Part shown: piece after piece, positions 42,033-50,325 of the stretch
Layout of the letters: every line of letters starts with the position of its first letter
Numbering within the stretch: position 1 is the stretch's first letter
Assembly (NCBI RefSeq): GCF_035634895.1
Contig: NZ_DASQCC010000230.1
Span: forward strand, 24,980 to 88,979
DNA length: 64,000 bases
Direction of reading: 5' to 3'
Source: Actinophytocola sp035634895
GTDB taxonomy: Bacteria; Actinomycetota; Actinomycetes; Mycobacteriales; Pseudonocardiaceae
Translations under genes and position numbers: made by a program
Notes under the pieces: model-generated
What the model saw: the letters and a program-made list of their open reading frames with translations, nothing else
Databases searched by the model: none
What the model was told of the DNA's origin: nothing

Positions 42033-42752
42033 CTACTCAGCGTCCTGTGCCTGGATCAGGTCGAGGTCGCGGACGCAGAAGCCGTGGTGGGCGAAGGTCT
42101 CGTTGAGCACCGTGCCGAGGCACTGCCGCACCGAGCGGCCCCGGGCGTAGGGCGGCCAGACGTCGTCGTCGGGCACCGGCGCTCGCGCTGCGAGCTGCGC
42201 GGCGGTGACCTCGTCGAGCCAGGCCTCGAGCTCGGCAGCCTGTGCCTCACGCACGCTCACGATCTCCTCGAGGGCCGGATCGAGCGCGAGGTCAAGCCCG
42301 TGCGCATCACGGTAGGGCTCGACAGTCGGCCCGATGCCCATCGGCGTGAACAGCTCCGTGGAGCCCAGGCAGCAGCGGCGAAACCACGAGTCGTGGACGA
42401 AGACCAGGTGGCGCATCGTCTGCACCGCCGACCACTCATCATTCACGCTGCGGCGCTCGACGCCGGGCCTACGACGGATTCGCTCGATCGTGGCGGCCCA
42501 GCCGGCATGCAGCTGACGCGACGCCTCGCGCAGATCGGCAGGGTCCGCGGAGCGGATCAGCACCCGCACCGGATGCCGCCGGTCGAGCTCTGCCTCGACG
42601 TACCCGCTGACCTCGACACCGTTGACCACGAGGTTGGTGATCAGCCCGTCGATCACGGCATCCTGCATGACGACGCCGATCAAGCGTGCCCCGGTCAGAT
42701 CGCACTCGCGGAACTCCGCACCGTGCAGATCCTCCTCTACATACCGCGTCAT
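42033..42752 (-). CDS. DinB-family protein with pentapeptide-like N-terminus
   Basis: 239 residues. The first 50 residues (GAEFRECDLTGARLIGVVMQ) show pentapeptide-repeat character. The rest is a DinB-like four-helix bundle with NDEWSAVQTMRHLVFVHDSWFRR, and a conserved-looking His in LNETFAHHGFCVRDLD near the end. DinB-fold proteins are metal-binding and often thiol-transferase or hydrolase-like; no substrate can be given. ATG 42752, stop TAG. Codon use is less GC-biased than in the neighbours. It lies beside an IS remnant. Confidence 0.8.
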   Translation of the reverse strand: MTRYVEEDLHGAEFRECDLTGARLIGVVMQDAVIDGLITNLVVNGVEVSGYVEAELDRRHPVRVLIRSADPADLREASRQLHAGWAATIERIRRRPGVERRSVNDEWSAVQTMRHLVFVHDSWFRRCCLGSTELFTPMGIGPTVEPYRDAHGLDLALDPALEEIVSVREAQAAELEAWLDEVTAAQLAARAPVPDDDVWPPYARGRSVRQCLGTVLNETFAHHGFCVRDLDLIQAQDAE

Positions 42753-42800
42753 GCTCCGCAGCCTAGATCCGAGCACCGACAAGCCAGCCTCACGGCTTGA

Positions 42801-42972
42801 TGTGGCCTCGTCCAGGTCCTGACCGAGCGCGAAGAACGCACCAGCGTCGCGATCGCCTCCAACGAATCCTTCTCAAGATGGATGGACCAAGACCTTCACC
42901 GACCCGCGCTTGGGCGCGGGCCATCGTCGACCGGCTCGCCTACGGCGGCAACATCATCGAGATCGGCACACA
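42801..42972 (+). pseudogene. IS21-family istB remnant (C-terminal fragment)
   Basis: Reading from 42801 gives GLVQVLTEREERTSVAIASNESFSRW in two pieces, the classical IstB C-terminal block. A 4-bp tandem duplication (TGGATGGA, 42879-42886) shifts the frame, after which WTKTFTDPRL appears. One extra G near 42917-42920 shifts again, and AIVDRLAYGGNIIEIGT follows, matching the IstB end. No istA, terminal repeat or target duplication was found, so only a decayed scar remains. It abuts the truncated EACC1-like fragment. Confidence 0.8.
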
Positions 42973-42997
42973 CTGGACGCGATCAGTCCGTTCGTCA

Positions 42998-43276
42998 ATG
43001 GTCCGGCCACGGCCGCGCGTGGTCGTCCAGTCGGCCACCATCATCCGGGTCGGCGTGAGCGGCGCCGGGCACATGGGGGCGTTGGAAACCATCTGCATGA
43101 CGGTTTCCAACGCGACCGGGTTGGCGAGCCTGGCGATAACGTATGCGAACTGGCGCAAGGCGCGGAAGAATCCCCCCACGCTGACTTTCACCGTCACCGG
43201 CCCGTTGACCGACGAGCTGCGGAAAGCCCTCGACCAACTCAACCGGCCCGAGGACGAGGAGAAGGACGCGAGCTGA
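42998..43276 (+). pseudogene. 5'-truncated EACC1-like (effector-associated constant component) gene
   Basis: The readable part matches the C-terminal two thirds of EACC1 proteins of NTP-dependent conflict systems. GHMGALETICMTVSNATGL sits in the place of the typical MGAL-x-hydrophobic helix, followed by a Trp/Arg-rich turn (YANWRKARKNPP), then a beta-rich LTFTVTGPL and a helical tail. The usual N-terminal ELRSL..WL block is missing; upstream in the same frame lies only istB-remnant DNA. ATG 42998 is a nominal start. The stop is one base before the next start (43278), as EACC1 genes often precede effector genes. Family assignment is from memory of the motif and is tentative. Confidence 0.55.
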
Positions 43277-43277
43277 C

Positions 43278-43745
43278 GTGAACGCGCCACGCGCGGGCCT
43301 GCCCGACCGCGGCACCTCTCGCGCCGTGCTCGTCGGCGTGTCGGACTACGAGACGCTCGAGGGGTTGCCCTCGGTGGAGAGCAACGTCGGGGTCGTCAAG
43401 GGACTGAGCGAGGCGGGGCTCGAACACTATGCCGACGCCCTGCTCGGCGAGACGGCCGCGTCGGCGCGACGCGTGCACGACATCGCGGCGTACCTCGCGT
43501 CCCTGTGCGACGCCGGGCAGTCCCGTGCCGTCCGGGTCCTGCTGCGCAGGGCGCTGGCCGGCGCGGGCCGCAAGGAGGTCACGGAGCTCGTCGCGGCGCT
43601 CCGGGCGCAGGGCCACGACCCGGCCATCGCCGCGGTCGCGGCCTGGGTCAGGGCCACGACCGACGGCGGGGAGGCCGACGTCAAGTACCGGCTGCTTCGG
43701 GTCGGGCTCAAGGACTTCGTCGTCGACCGGCGTCACCGCTGGTGA
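43278..43745 (+). pseudogene. Caspase-like (peptidase C14) effector remnant
   Basis: 155 codons from GTG 43278. The first 50 residues look like the start of a caspase-fold domain: SRAVLVGVSDYETLEGLPSVESNV, the first strand and helix of bacterial C14 peptidases. The region that should carry the His-Gly and Cys active site is absent. Instead there is a helical stretch (AAYLASLCDAGQ, RALAGAGRKEVTELVAALRAQ) to the end. An in-frame internal deletion is the simplest explanation. With the EACC1-like fragment upstream, it suggests a dead conflict or defence module. Confidence 0.5.
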
Positions 43746-43747
43746 CG

Positions 43748-43763
43748 CCGACGAGCCCGTCGG
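43748..43763. terminator. Short GC hairpin between convergent genes
   Basis: CCGACG and CGTCGG pair around a 4-nt loop, followed by a second small CCCC/GGGG hairpin. It is in the 33-bp gap before the end of the MFS gene. Weak and without a T-run. Confidence 0.35.
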
Positions 43764-43778
43764 CCCCGCCGGGGTGGG

Positions 43779-45245
43779 TCAGCTCGTGGCCTCGGCCCGC
43801 TTGCGGGGGGCGGGGCGCAGCACGACCAGCACGATCAGGAACCCGACGATCGCGAAGGTGAGGCCGCCCAGGCAGGCGGCGGCGATGCCGTGGGAGAGGA
43901 CCTCGTTGGAGGTCGGGCCCAGTGTGGCGGACCGGGGGTCGTCGCGGACGGTCGTGCCGAAGATCGTCACCAGGATGGCGGTGCCCGTCGAGCCGCCGAT
44001 CATGCCCACCGTCTGCAGCAGGCCGGAGGCGCCGCCCGCGTCCTTCGGGGCCACGGCCGCCAGGATGGTCGCCGCCAGTGGGGCGTTCAGCAGGCCGACG
44101 CCGGCACCCGCGATGGCCATCGGGCCGAAGACCACCTCGAAGTAGGTCGAGGTGGGCGACAGGCGGGACAGCCACAGCATCGAGGTGGCGACGGCGGCGA
44201 GACCGATCAGCATGGTCGGTTTCGCGCCGATCATGTTCACGAGCTTCGGCGTCAGCGTGCGGGGAACGACGATCATGGGCAGCGCCATGGGCAGGAACGC
44301 GAGGCCGGCCACCAGCGGGCTCATGCCCAGCACGTCCTGCACGTACTGGGTGAAGAAGAAGTACATGCCGAACATGGCGGCACCCGAGCACACGAACACC
44401 GCGAACCCGCCGCTGCGGTTCCGGTCGGCGAACAGGCCCAGCCGCACGATCGGCTGTGCGTGCTTCGACTCGATCAGCACGAGCGAGGCCAGCAGGAGCA
44501 CGCCGACGGCGAACGCGACGACCGTCATCGGGTCGGTCCAGCCGGACTCGGCCGCGCGCACGAACCCGTAGACCAGCGCCGTCATGCCCAGGGACGCCGA
44601 CAGCGCGCCGCCGAGGTCGAACCGGCCGCCGAGCTTGGCCGACGGCGGGATCACGCGCGGGGCGACGAGCAGGATCGCGACGCCGACGGGCACGTTGATG
44701 AACAGCACCCACCGCCACGAACCCGCGTCGGTGAGCAGGCCGCCGAGCAGCAGGCCGCCCGCCGAGCCGATGCCGGACGCCATGACCGAGATCCCGAGCG
44801 CCTTCGTGCGTTCGGTCGCGTCCGTGAAGATGCGGACGATCAGTGCCATCGTCGTCGGCGCGGCGAGGGCGGCGCCCATGCCCTGCAGCGTCCGGGCGGT
44901 CAGCAGCCACCACGGCGCCTGCGCGAGCCCGCCGAGCAGCGACGCGAGCGTGAAGACCGAGACGCCGATCATCAGCGCTCGCCGGTGTCCGAGGATGTCC
45001 CCCGTGCGACCGCCGAGCAGCAACAGCCCGCCGTACGCGAGCGCGTAGGAGTTGATCACCCAGGACAGGGCGGTCGGCGACATGTCGAGGCTCTGCCGGA
45101 TCTGCGGCAGCGCCATGTTCATGACCGTGATGTCGATGGTGTTCAGCAGCTGAACAGCCAGGATCGTGGTGAGGATCGCCCCTCGGGACGCGGTCGCCGC
45201 CTCGGCGCTGGCGGCCGGTGCGGACGTACCCGAACTGCCGGACAT
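43779..45245 (-). CDS. DHA2-family (EmrB/QacA, 14-TM) MFS drug exporter
   Basis: 488 residues. Landmarks: LNTIDITVMNMALPQI at TM1 (motif D1), GRTGDILGHRRALMIG (motif A), and LTARTLQGMGAALAAPTTMAL with the antiporter motif C-like ASGIGSAGGLLLGGLLTD, then WRWVLFINVPVG. About 14 hydrophobic segments. A proton-driven exporter of a hydrophobic compound, plausibly the polyketide made by the adjacent cluster. The start is ATG 45245, with a GGGGG tract upstream. Divergent from a TetR gene with two operator-like palindromes between. Confidence 0.93.
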   Translation of the reverse strand: MSGSSGTSAPAASAEAATASRGAILTTILAVQLLNTIDITVMNMALPQIRQSLDMSPTALSWVINSYALAYGGLLLLGGRTGDILGHRRALMIGVSVFTLASLLGGLAQAPWWLLTARTLQGMGAALAAPTTMALIVRIFTDATERTKALGISVMASGIGSAGGLLLGGLLTDAGSWRWVLFINVPVGVAILLVAPRVIPPSAKLGGRFDLGGALSASLGMTALVYGFVRAAESGWTDPMTVVAFAVGVLLLASLVLIESKHAQPIVRLGLFADRNRSGGFAVFVCSGAAMFGMYFFFTQYVQDVLGMSPLVAGLAFLPMALPMIVVPRTLTPKLVNMIGAKPTMLIGLAAVATSMLWLSRLSPTSTYFEVVFGPMAIAGAGVGLLNAPLAATILAAVAPKDAGGASGLLQTVGMIGGSTGTAILVTIFGTTVRDDPRSATLGPTSNEVLSHGIAAACLGGLTFAIVGFLIVLVVLRPAPRKRAEATS

Positions 45246-45347
45246 CGTGTCGCCCCCTTCAGCGAGCCCCGCTCGCATTGCTCATCGTTTTGAATGGGCC
45301 TAACACGGTTGAGCGCCGCCGCCCGACCTGGTAAGCGTGGACCCAGA

Positions 45348-45404
45348 GAAACGGAGACAGCTCCCCGTCTCGCGGAGGAGAATACGGGGACTACTCTCCG
45401 TTTC
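45348..45404. promoter_or_regulatory. Twin TetR-type operators between MFS and TetR genes
   Basis: Two 18-bp imperfect palindromes: ACGGAGACAGCTCCCCGT (45351-45368) and ACGGGGACTACTCTCCGT (45384-45401). Each has 7-bp arms with one mismatch around a 4-bp spacer, 33 bp centre to centre (about three turns). They are inverted copies of each other, so the whole 57-bp element is symmetric about 45376, with outer arms GAAACGGAGA and TCTCCGTTTC. The position between divergent genes fits autoregulation plus control of the pump. Confidence 0.75.
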
Positions 45405-45425
45405 GCAAGCAGGAGGAATGACGAC

Positions 45426-46046
45426 GTGCAGAAACCGGCACCGCCAGTGCGGATCGTCCGTCCCACGAGGGCGGACGCTCGCCGCAACTTCGACCGTCTC
45501 GTCGCGACGGCCGACGCGTTGTTCGCCGAGCAGGGCACTGACGTGTCCTTCGACGAGATAGCCCGCAACGCGGGTGTCGGCTCCGGCACCCTGTACCGGC
45601 ACTTCCCCACGCGGAACGCACTGATGACGGCCGTGTTCTGGGGACGTGTCGAGGAACAGTGCGCCGAGGCCGAACGGCTCCTCAACGGGCCGTCGGCGGA
45701 CGTGGCGCTCACGACCTGGCTGGGCAAGCTGATCGAGCTCACGATGCAGCGGGGGCTGGCGCAGGCACTGACAGCCGGCAGGCAGGACGACGCGTCGGCG
45801 TTGTTCGCCGCCTGCCGCGAGGCGCTGGAGCGGGCCGCCGCGCCGCTGCTGCGCCGGGCACAGGACGAGGGCTCCTTCCGAGAGGATCTCGCCGTCAGCG
45901 ACCTGATGGCCTTCGCCCACACCATCGCTCTGGTGGCCGGGCACTCCGAGCAGGGCGTGGCACACGCCGCACGGCTGCTCGACCTGCTCGTCTCCGGACT
46001 GCGCAGACGAAGCCCGGCCGGGCCGGGTGATCGACCCGGCGGTTGA
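45426..46046 (+). CDS. TetR-family repressor
   Basis: 206 residues. The N-terminal HTH spans about 15-62: DVSFDEIARNAGVGSGTLYRHFPTR is the typical TetR helix pair. The C-terminal helical ligand domain is of the SBP/AcrR-like type (AREALERAAAPLLRRAQDEG). GTG 45426 follows AGGAGG by 9 bases; an ATG at 45419 is out of frame. It most likely represses itself and the divergent exporter until the exported compound binds. Confidence 0.92.
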   Translation: MQKPAPPVRIVRPTRADARRNFDRLVATADALFAEQGTDVSFDEIARNAGVGSGTLYRHFPTRNALMTAVFWGRVEEQCAEAERLLNGPSADVALTTWLGKLIELTMQRGLAQALTAGRQDDASALFAACREALERAAAPLLRRAQDEGSFREDLAVSDLMAFAHTIALVAGHSEQGVAHAARLLDLLVSGLRRRSPAGPGDRPGG

Positions 46047-46139
46047 GGGCCGAAGGGGATCCAGCAACACACAGGGAAGTAGGCGCCCCACGCGGAAAGG
46101 GACGTCCGCGGCGGGCATGTCAAGGGCGAGATCGAGACA

Positions 46140-47816
46140 GTGAGTGAGTTGGGGGTAGTCATATTGCATGCGCAAACACCAGGGGTTTTCGCGCGGGAGT
46201 CGTCCGCGCAGACGCCACCCGGTCCGTCGGGCAGGCGGCAGGCGCCCGACGACGCCAGGGCGCCGCTGACGCGGGCCTACCAGGCGCTGGCGGCCCGTGA
46301 GCGGGCCGTGTTCCGCGCGCTCGCGGTGCTGCCCGCCGACTTCGACGCGGAGGCCGCGGCCGTCGTGACCGGCGCCGGTGTCGCACCGGAGATCGTCTTC
46401 GAGGTGCTCATGCGGCTCGAGTCGAGCTCGCTGGTGCAGCGCGCGGACAGCGACTCCGAGCAGCACCGCTTCCGGCTGCGCACCGCGGCGTCGCGCTACG
46501 CCATGGCGCTGCTGACCGACGCGGGCGAGGTGCGGGCCTGCTACGACCGGCTCGTGGACTGGCTGTGGCAGCGGGTACGTGTGCTCACCCAGATGTACAT
46601 GCTCTCGCACGCGGAGAGCCAGTGGCTGCACGAGCGGGTCTCCTACCTCGCCGTCGCCGTCGACCGGACCTGGTCGGCCGGCGACGACGACCGGCATGAC
46701 CTGCTCGCCGTGCTGCTGGCGTACTTCTACCTGCACAACGGCGAGCCGGAGAAGGGCCAGGCCCTGATCCGGCGCGCGCTCGACCGCGACCCGGCGTCCG
46801 CCTACCGCAGCGACCTGCTCACGTGGACGGTCTGGCTGTCCGAACTGGACTTCGCGCCGGAGCAGGCCATCCGGCTGCTCGGTGAGGCGGTCGCGAGCGC
46901 GCGGGCCGGCGGCAACCAGTGGGCGCTGACCCGGGCGCTCAACACGCTCGCCACCGCGTGCTCCCTCGTGGGCGACGCCGAGGCCGCGAACCGGCACTAC
47001 GAGGAGGCGATCAGCACCACGAGCAGGCTCGACGACGAGTTCGGCCTGGCGCTGTGCCTGCACATCTACGCGTGGTTCCTGATGGGCCAGGGCCGAGGGG
47101 ACGAGGCAGCGGCGGCGGTCGCGGCCACCCCGGTGACGTTCCCGGAACAGGCCAACCCGCACCAGCTCGGCAGTTACCTGTTCGTGCGCAGCCTCGCGGA
47201 GCTCAACGCCGGGCAGGTGGCCGCCGCCGAGCAGGGGCTGCGCGACGCGGTCGCCGTCTTCCGGGAGAACGACCCGAGCCTGCCCTACGTCGTCGAGGCA
47301 CTGGCGCTGGTGGCGCTGCACACCGACCAGGCCAGGCGCTGCCTCGCGCTGCTCACCGCCGCCGCGCTGATGCGGGCCACCGCGCCGGCGTCGGCCCGGA
47401 CGCCCGGCTGGTGGCATGGGCGGCTCGTGGGCGCCGAGCGCGCCGCGGCACAGCTGTTACCCGACGGTGAGGCCAAACGGGTACGCAGGACGGCGGAGTC
47501 GCTCACCCGCCCGCAGCTGCTGTCCTACCTGCTCGGCGAGAGCGACATGCTGGCCGAGCCGGGGTCCTCGGAGCTGACGCGCCGGGAGTTCGAGATCGCC
47601 CGGCTCGTGGCCGCGGGCATGGCGAACCGTGAGGTCGCCGAGCATCTGCGCATCGCGGGCAGCACGGTTTCCTCACACATCAAGCACATCTACACCAAGC
47701 TGATGATCCGCTCCCGCACCCAGCTGGCCGCGTGGGTGGCCGCCACGGAACACCAGGACGACCGGACGAGCGACCCCCCGCAGACCGACCTCGTCACGAC
47801 GTCACGACCGCACTAG
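46140..47816 (+). CDS. LuxR-family regulator with TPR region but no ATPase domain
   Basis: 558 residues. The C-terminal LuxR HTH (about 475-535; SELTRREFEIARLVAAGMANREVAEHL, STVSSHIKHIYTKLMI) is complete. The middle is TPR-like. The N-terminal part (YQALAARERAVFRALAVLP and DFDAEAAAVVTG) corresponds to the winged-helix segment that follows the NB-ARC domain in AfsR/LAL proteins. The Walker A/B ATPase itself is absent. The start is uncertain: GTG 46140 has only a weak purine run. It may be a natural short form that cannot use ATP gating. Confidence 0.8.
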   Translation: MSELGVVILHAQTPGVFARESSAQTPPGPSGRRQAPDDARAPLTRAYQALAARERAVFRALAVLPADFDAEAAAVVTGAGVAPEIVFEVLMRLESSSLVQRADSDSEQHRFRLRTAASRYAMALLTDAGEVRACYDRLVDWLWQRVRVLTQMYMLSHAESQWLHERVSYLAVAVDRTWSAGDDDRHDLLAVLLAYFYLHNGEPEKGQALIRRALDRDPASAYRSDLLTWTVWLSELDFAPEQAIRLLGEAVASARAGGNQWALTRALNTLATACSLVGDAEAANRHYEEAISTTSRLDDEFGLALCLHIYAWFLMGQGRGDEAAAAVAATPVTFPEQANPHQLGSYLFVRSLAELNAGQVAAAEQGLRDAVAVFRENDPSLPYVVEALALVALHTDQARRCLALLTAAALMRATAPASARTPGWWHGRLVGAERAAAQLLPDGEAKRVRRTAESLTRPQLLSYLLGESDMLAEPGSSELTRREFEIARLVAAGMANREVAEHLRIAGSTVSSHIKHIYTKLMIRSRTQLAAWVAATEHQDDRTSDPPQTDLVTTSRPH

Positions 47817-47885
47817 CCGGAGGCTTACGGACCGCGGCCGGGCGCACGGCTCGGCGGGTCAGGGTGATAGGGGTAGCACGAGGCG

Positions 47886-50318
47886 ATGTCGCCGCTGAAC
47901 TGTGTGATCTGCGGTTCCCGGATCCCGATCAGGGCTGGGCGCCAGCGCGCGGGAACCAAGCAGCAGTACTGCTCGAACGCCTGCCGCCAGCGGGCGTACC
48001 GAAGCCGGATGGCGGCACGCGGGGGCGGTCGCGGCGATCCGCGCGGCGCCGCCCTCCAACCCGCGCACCCGGCCGCGGCGCCGGCCGGTTTCCCGGCCTA
48101 CCTCGACCGGTTCGTCGGCCGGCGTGAGGAGCTGGGCTGGCTCCGTGCCCACCGGGAGACCCAGGTGGTCACGCTCACCGGGGCGCCCGGCACCGGGAAG
48201 AGCCGGCTCGCCGCGCGGTTCGCCGAGCTGCTGCTCGCCGACGACACCGTGCTGGGCTGGCTCGACCTGGACAGGGTCCGCTCGGACGACGAGGTCGCCG
48301 CCACCACCGCCGAGCTCCTCGGCGTGCCGGCGTCCTCGGCGGCGGACCTCGCCGCCGAGCTGCGGGACCGGGACGGCCTGCTGGTGCTCGACAACGCCGA
48401 GAGCCTGCTGGACGGGTGCGCGCTGCTGGTACAGACACTCGCCGCCGGGTGCCCCCGCCTGCGCATCCTCACGACGAGCCGGGAGATCCTGCGCATCCCG
48501 AGCGAGGTCGTGATCGACGTCGGCCCGCTTCCGCTGCCCGACGCGACGGGCGCCGAGGCCGATCCCTCGACGGTCCTGCGCGCGGACGCGGTCCAGCTCT
48601 TCGTGGAACGGGCTTCGGCGTCCAACCCGGACTTCACCCTCGGCGAGGTGACCGCGCCCGCCGTCGCCGGCCTGTGTGCCGAGCTGGACGGGCTGCCACT
48701 GGCGTTGGAGTTCGCGGCGCGGCGGATCGGCATGTTCACCGTCACCGACCTGCTGGACCGCCTGCGCCGCCAGGAGAACGTGCTCACGGTCGGCAACAGG
48801 ACCGCGACGGCACGGCACAGCAGCATCTTCGCGGCGTTCGACACGAGCCACGCCACGCTCAGCACGGACGAGCGCGTCGTGTTCCGGCGGCTTTCGGTGC
48901 TGTCCGGCAGGTTCCGCCTCGACCTCGCGGCCGCCGTGTGCTGCGACGCGGACCACCCGGAGTCCGGGCTGGCCGACGTGCTGTCCGGCCTGCTCGCCAA
49001 GTCGCTCGTCGCCACCGAGGAGGACGAGCGGGGCGCGGGCGCGTTCCGGCTGCTGCGCTGCGTCCGCCGGTACGCCGCGCAACGGCTGGACGAGGCGAGC
49101 GAGCGGCAGGCCACGCAGCGGCGCCTCATCGCCTGGCTCCACGGGCAGCTGGGCCGGATGCGGCACTCGGTCGCCACGCCCGGCGCGCTGCTGCTGCGGC
49201 TGCCGGAGCTGGATCCGTACCTGGAGCAGGCGGCCGAGTGCACGGCGAAGCACGACGACCCGCGGATCGTGCTGCTGGTCTGGGGCCTCATGCGTGGCCG
49301 TCGCGGCAAGGCGCTGGTCCACCGGACCGAGCACCTGGTGCGGCACGCGTTGCGGATGGCGCCGGCCGAGAGCGTGGACCGGGCGTTGCTGCTGGCCGAG
49401 GTCGCCGTCGCCCGCCGGGCCGCCGGGCGCGGCGCCGAGGCCGTCGAGCTGGCCGAGCTGGCCGTCGCGGAGGCCCGCCGGGCCAGCACGGCCGCCATCC
49501 TCCCGAGGGCGTTGCTGGAGCTGGCCGCGTGCCGCCGCGAGGTGGGCGACCACGCGGGGGCGACCGCGAACGTGGAGGCCGCGCTGGCCGTCGCCGAGGG
49601 GGCGGACCCGTCCGCCGGGGTCAGCCGCTGCCTGGAGCGCCTGGCCACCAGCCGGCTCGCGGCGGCCGAGCTCGACCTGGCGGAGGCGGCCGCCGACGCG
49701 GCGCTGCGGGCCGCCCGCGGCGCGGACGAGTGGACCCAGGTACGGGCGTTGTGCACCGCGGCGGACGTCGCGCTCGCCCGCGGGCTGCCGGCGGTGGCAC
49801 GCGGGCACACGCTGGAGGCCCTGCGCATCTGTCCCGCCGAGCCCGCCCTGCTGCCGGAGCCGTTGAACAAGCTCGCGGTGGTCGAGACGATGCGTGGCGA
49901 CCGCGGTCGCGCGGTGCGGCTCACCGAGGCCGCGCGCGCGTTGCTGGGCCGCAGCGGGCTGGCGGGTCTCGGTGCCGCGGGCCGGACGACGGACCTCCCC
50001 GCGGAGTGGGTGGACGCCGGCGAGGTCAGCCTCGTGCGGGCGGCCGCCGAGAACCTGTCCCCCGCCGCGGCCCGCGCGTACGCGCTCGGTGTGTCCGGCA
50101 CCGGGCTCGGGGAGCACCAGTTCGCCACGGCCGAGCTTTCCACGCGGCAGCGCGTGATCGCCGTGCTGGTCGCCCAGGGCCTGACGAACAGCCAGATCGC
50201 GAACCGGGTCGGCGTGTCCGCCAGGACGGTGGCCGCGCAGCTGGCGGCGCTGCGGGCCGCGCTACGCCTGCAGAGCCGGGCCCAGGTGGCGGCCTGGGCC
50301 CGGACCACCCTGCGGTAG
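47886..50318 (+). CDS. Zinc-finger / NB-ARC / TPR / LuxR regulator
   Basis: 810 residues. The N-terminus carries a C-x2-C-x19-C-x3-C zinc-binding motif (Cys6, Cys9, Cys29, Cys33; YCSNACRQRAYRSR). A linker leads to an NB-ARC-type ATPase with Walker A GAPGTGKSRLA (Lys105), Walker B LLVLDNAESL and LTTSREIL. The winged helix and TPR-like helices follow. The C-terminal LuxR HTH spans about 745-805 (STRQRVIAVLVAQGLTNSQIANRVGVSARTVAAQL). ATG 47886 is used. It ends 7 bp from the convergent LAL gene. Probably a cluster-situated activator. Confidence 0.9.
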   Translation: MSPLNCVICGSRIPIRAGRQRAGTKQQYCSNACRQRAYRSRMAARGGGRGDPRGAALQPAHPAAAPAGFPAYLDRFVGRREELGWLRAHRETQVVTLTGAPGTGKSRLAARFAELLLADDTVLGWLDLDRVRSDDEVAATTAELLGVPASSAADLAAELRDRDGLLVLDNAESLLDGCALLVQTLAAGCPRLRILTTSREILRIPSEVVIDVGPLPLPDATGAEADPSTVLRADAVQLFVERASASNPDFTLGEVTAPAVAGLCAELDGLPLALEFAARRIGMFTVTDLLDRLRRQENVLTVGNRTATARHSSIFAAFDTSHATLSTDERVVFRRLSVLSGRFRLDLAAAVCCDADHPESGLADVLSGLLAKSLVATEEDERGAGAFRLLRCVRRYAAQRLDEASERQATQRRLIAWLHGQLGRMRHSVATPGALLLRLPELDPYLEQAAECTAKHDDPRIVLLVWGLMRGRRGKALVHRTEHLVRHALRMAPAESVDRALLLAEVAVARRAAGRGAEAVELAELAVAEARRASTAAILPRALLELAACRREVGDHAGATANVEAALAVAEGADPSAGVSRCLERLATSRLAAAELDLAEAAADAALRAARGADEWTQVRALCTAADVALARGLPAVARGHTLEALRICPAEPALLPEPLNKLAVVETMRGDRGRAVRLTEAARALLGRSGLAGLGAAGRTTDLPAEWVDAGEVSLVRAAAENLSPAAARAYALGVSGTGLGEHQFATAELSTRQRVIAVLVAQGLTNSQIANRVGVSARTVAAQLAALRAALRLQSRAQVAAWARTTLR

Positions 50319-50325
50319 CCGGCTC

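Noticed and set aside
42797..42997. N-terminal half of a 159-codon ORF as a real protein start
   Set aside because: This part reads through the istB remnant in a wrong frame; only the segment after 42998 resembles EACC1.
42801..43745. Complete insertion element or attachment sites around the istB fragment
   Set aside because: No istA, terminal inverted repeats or target duplication could be found; only a decayed fragment is supported.
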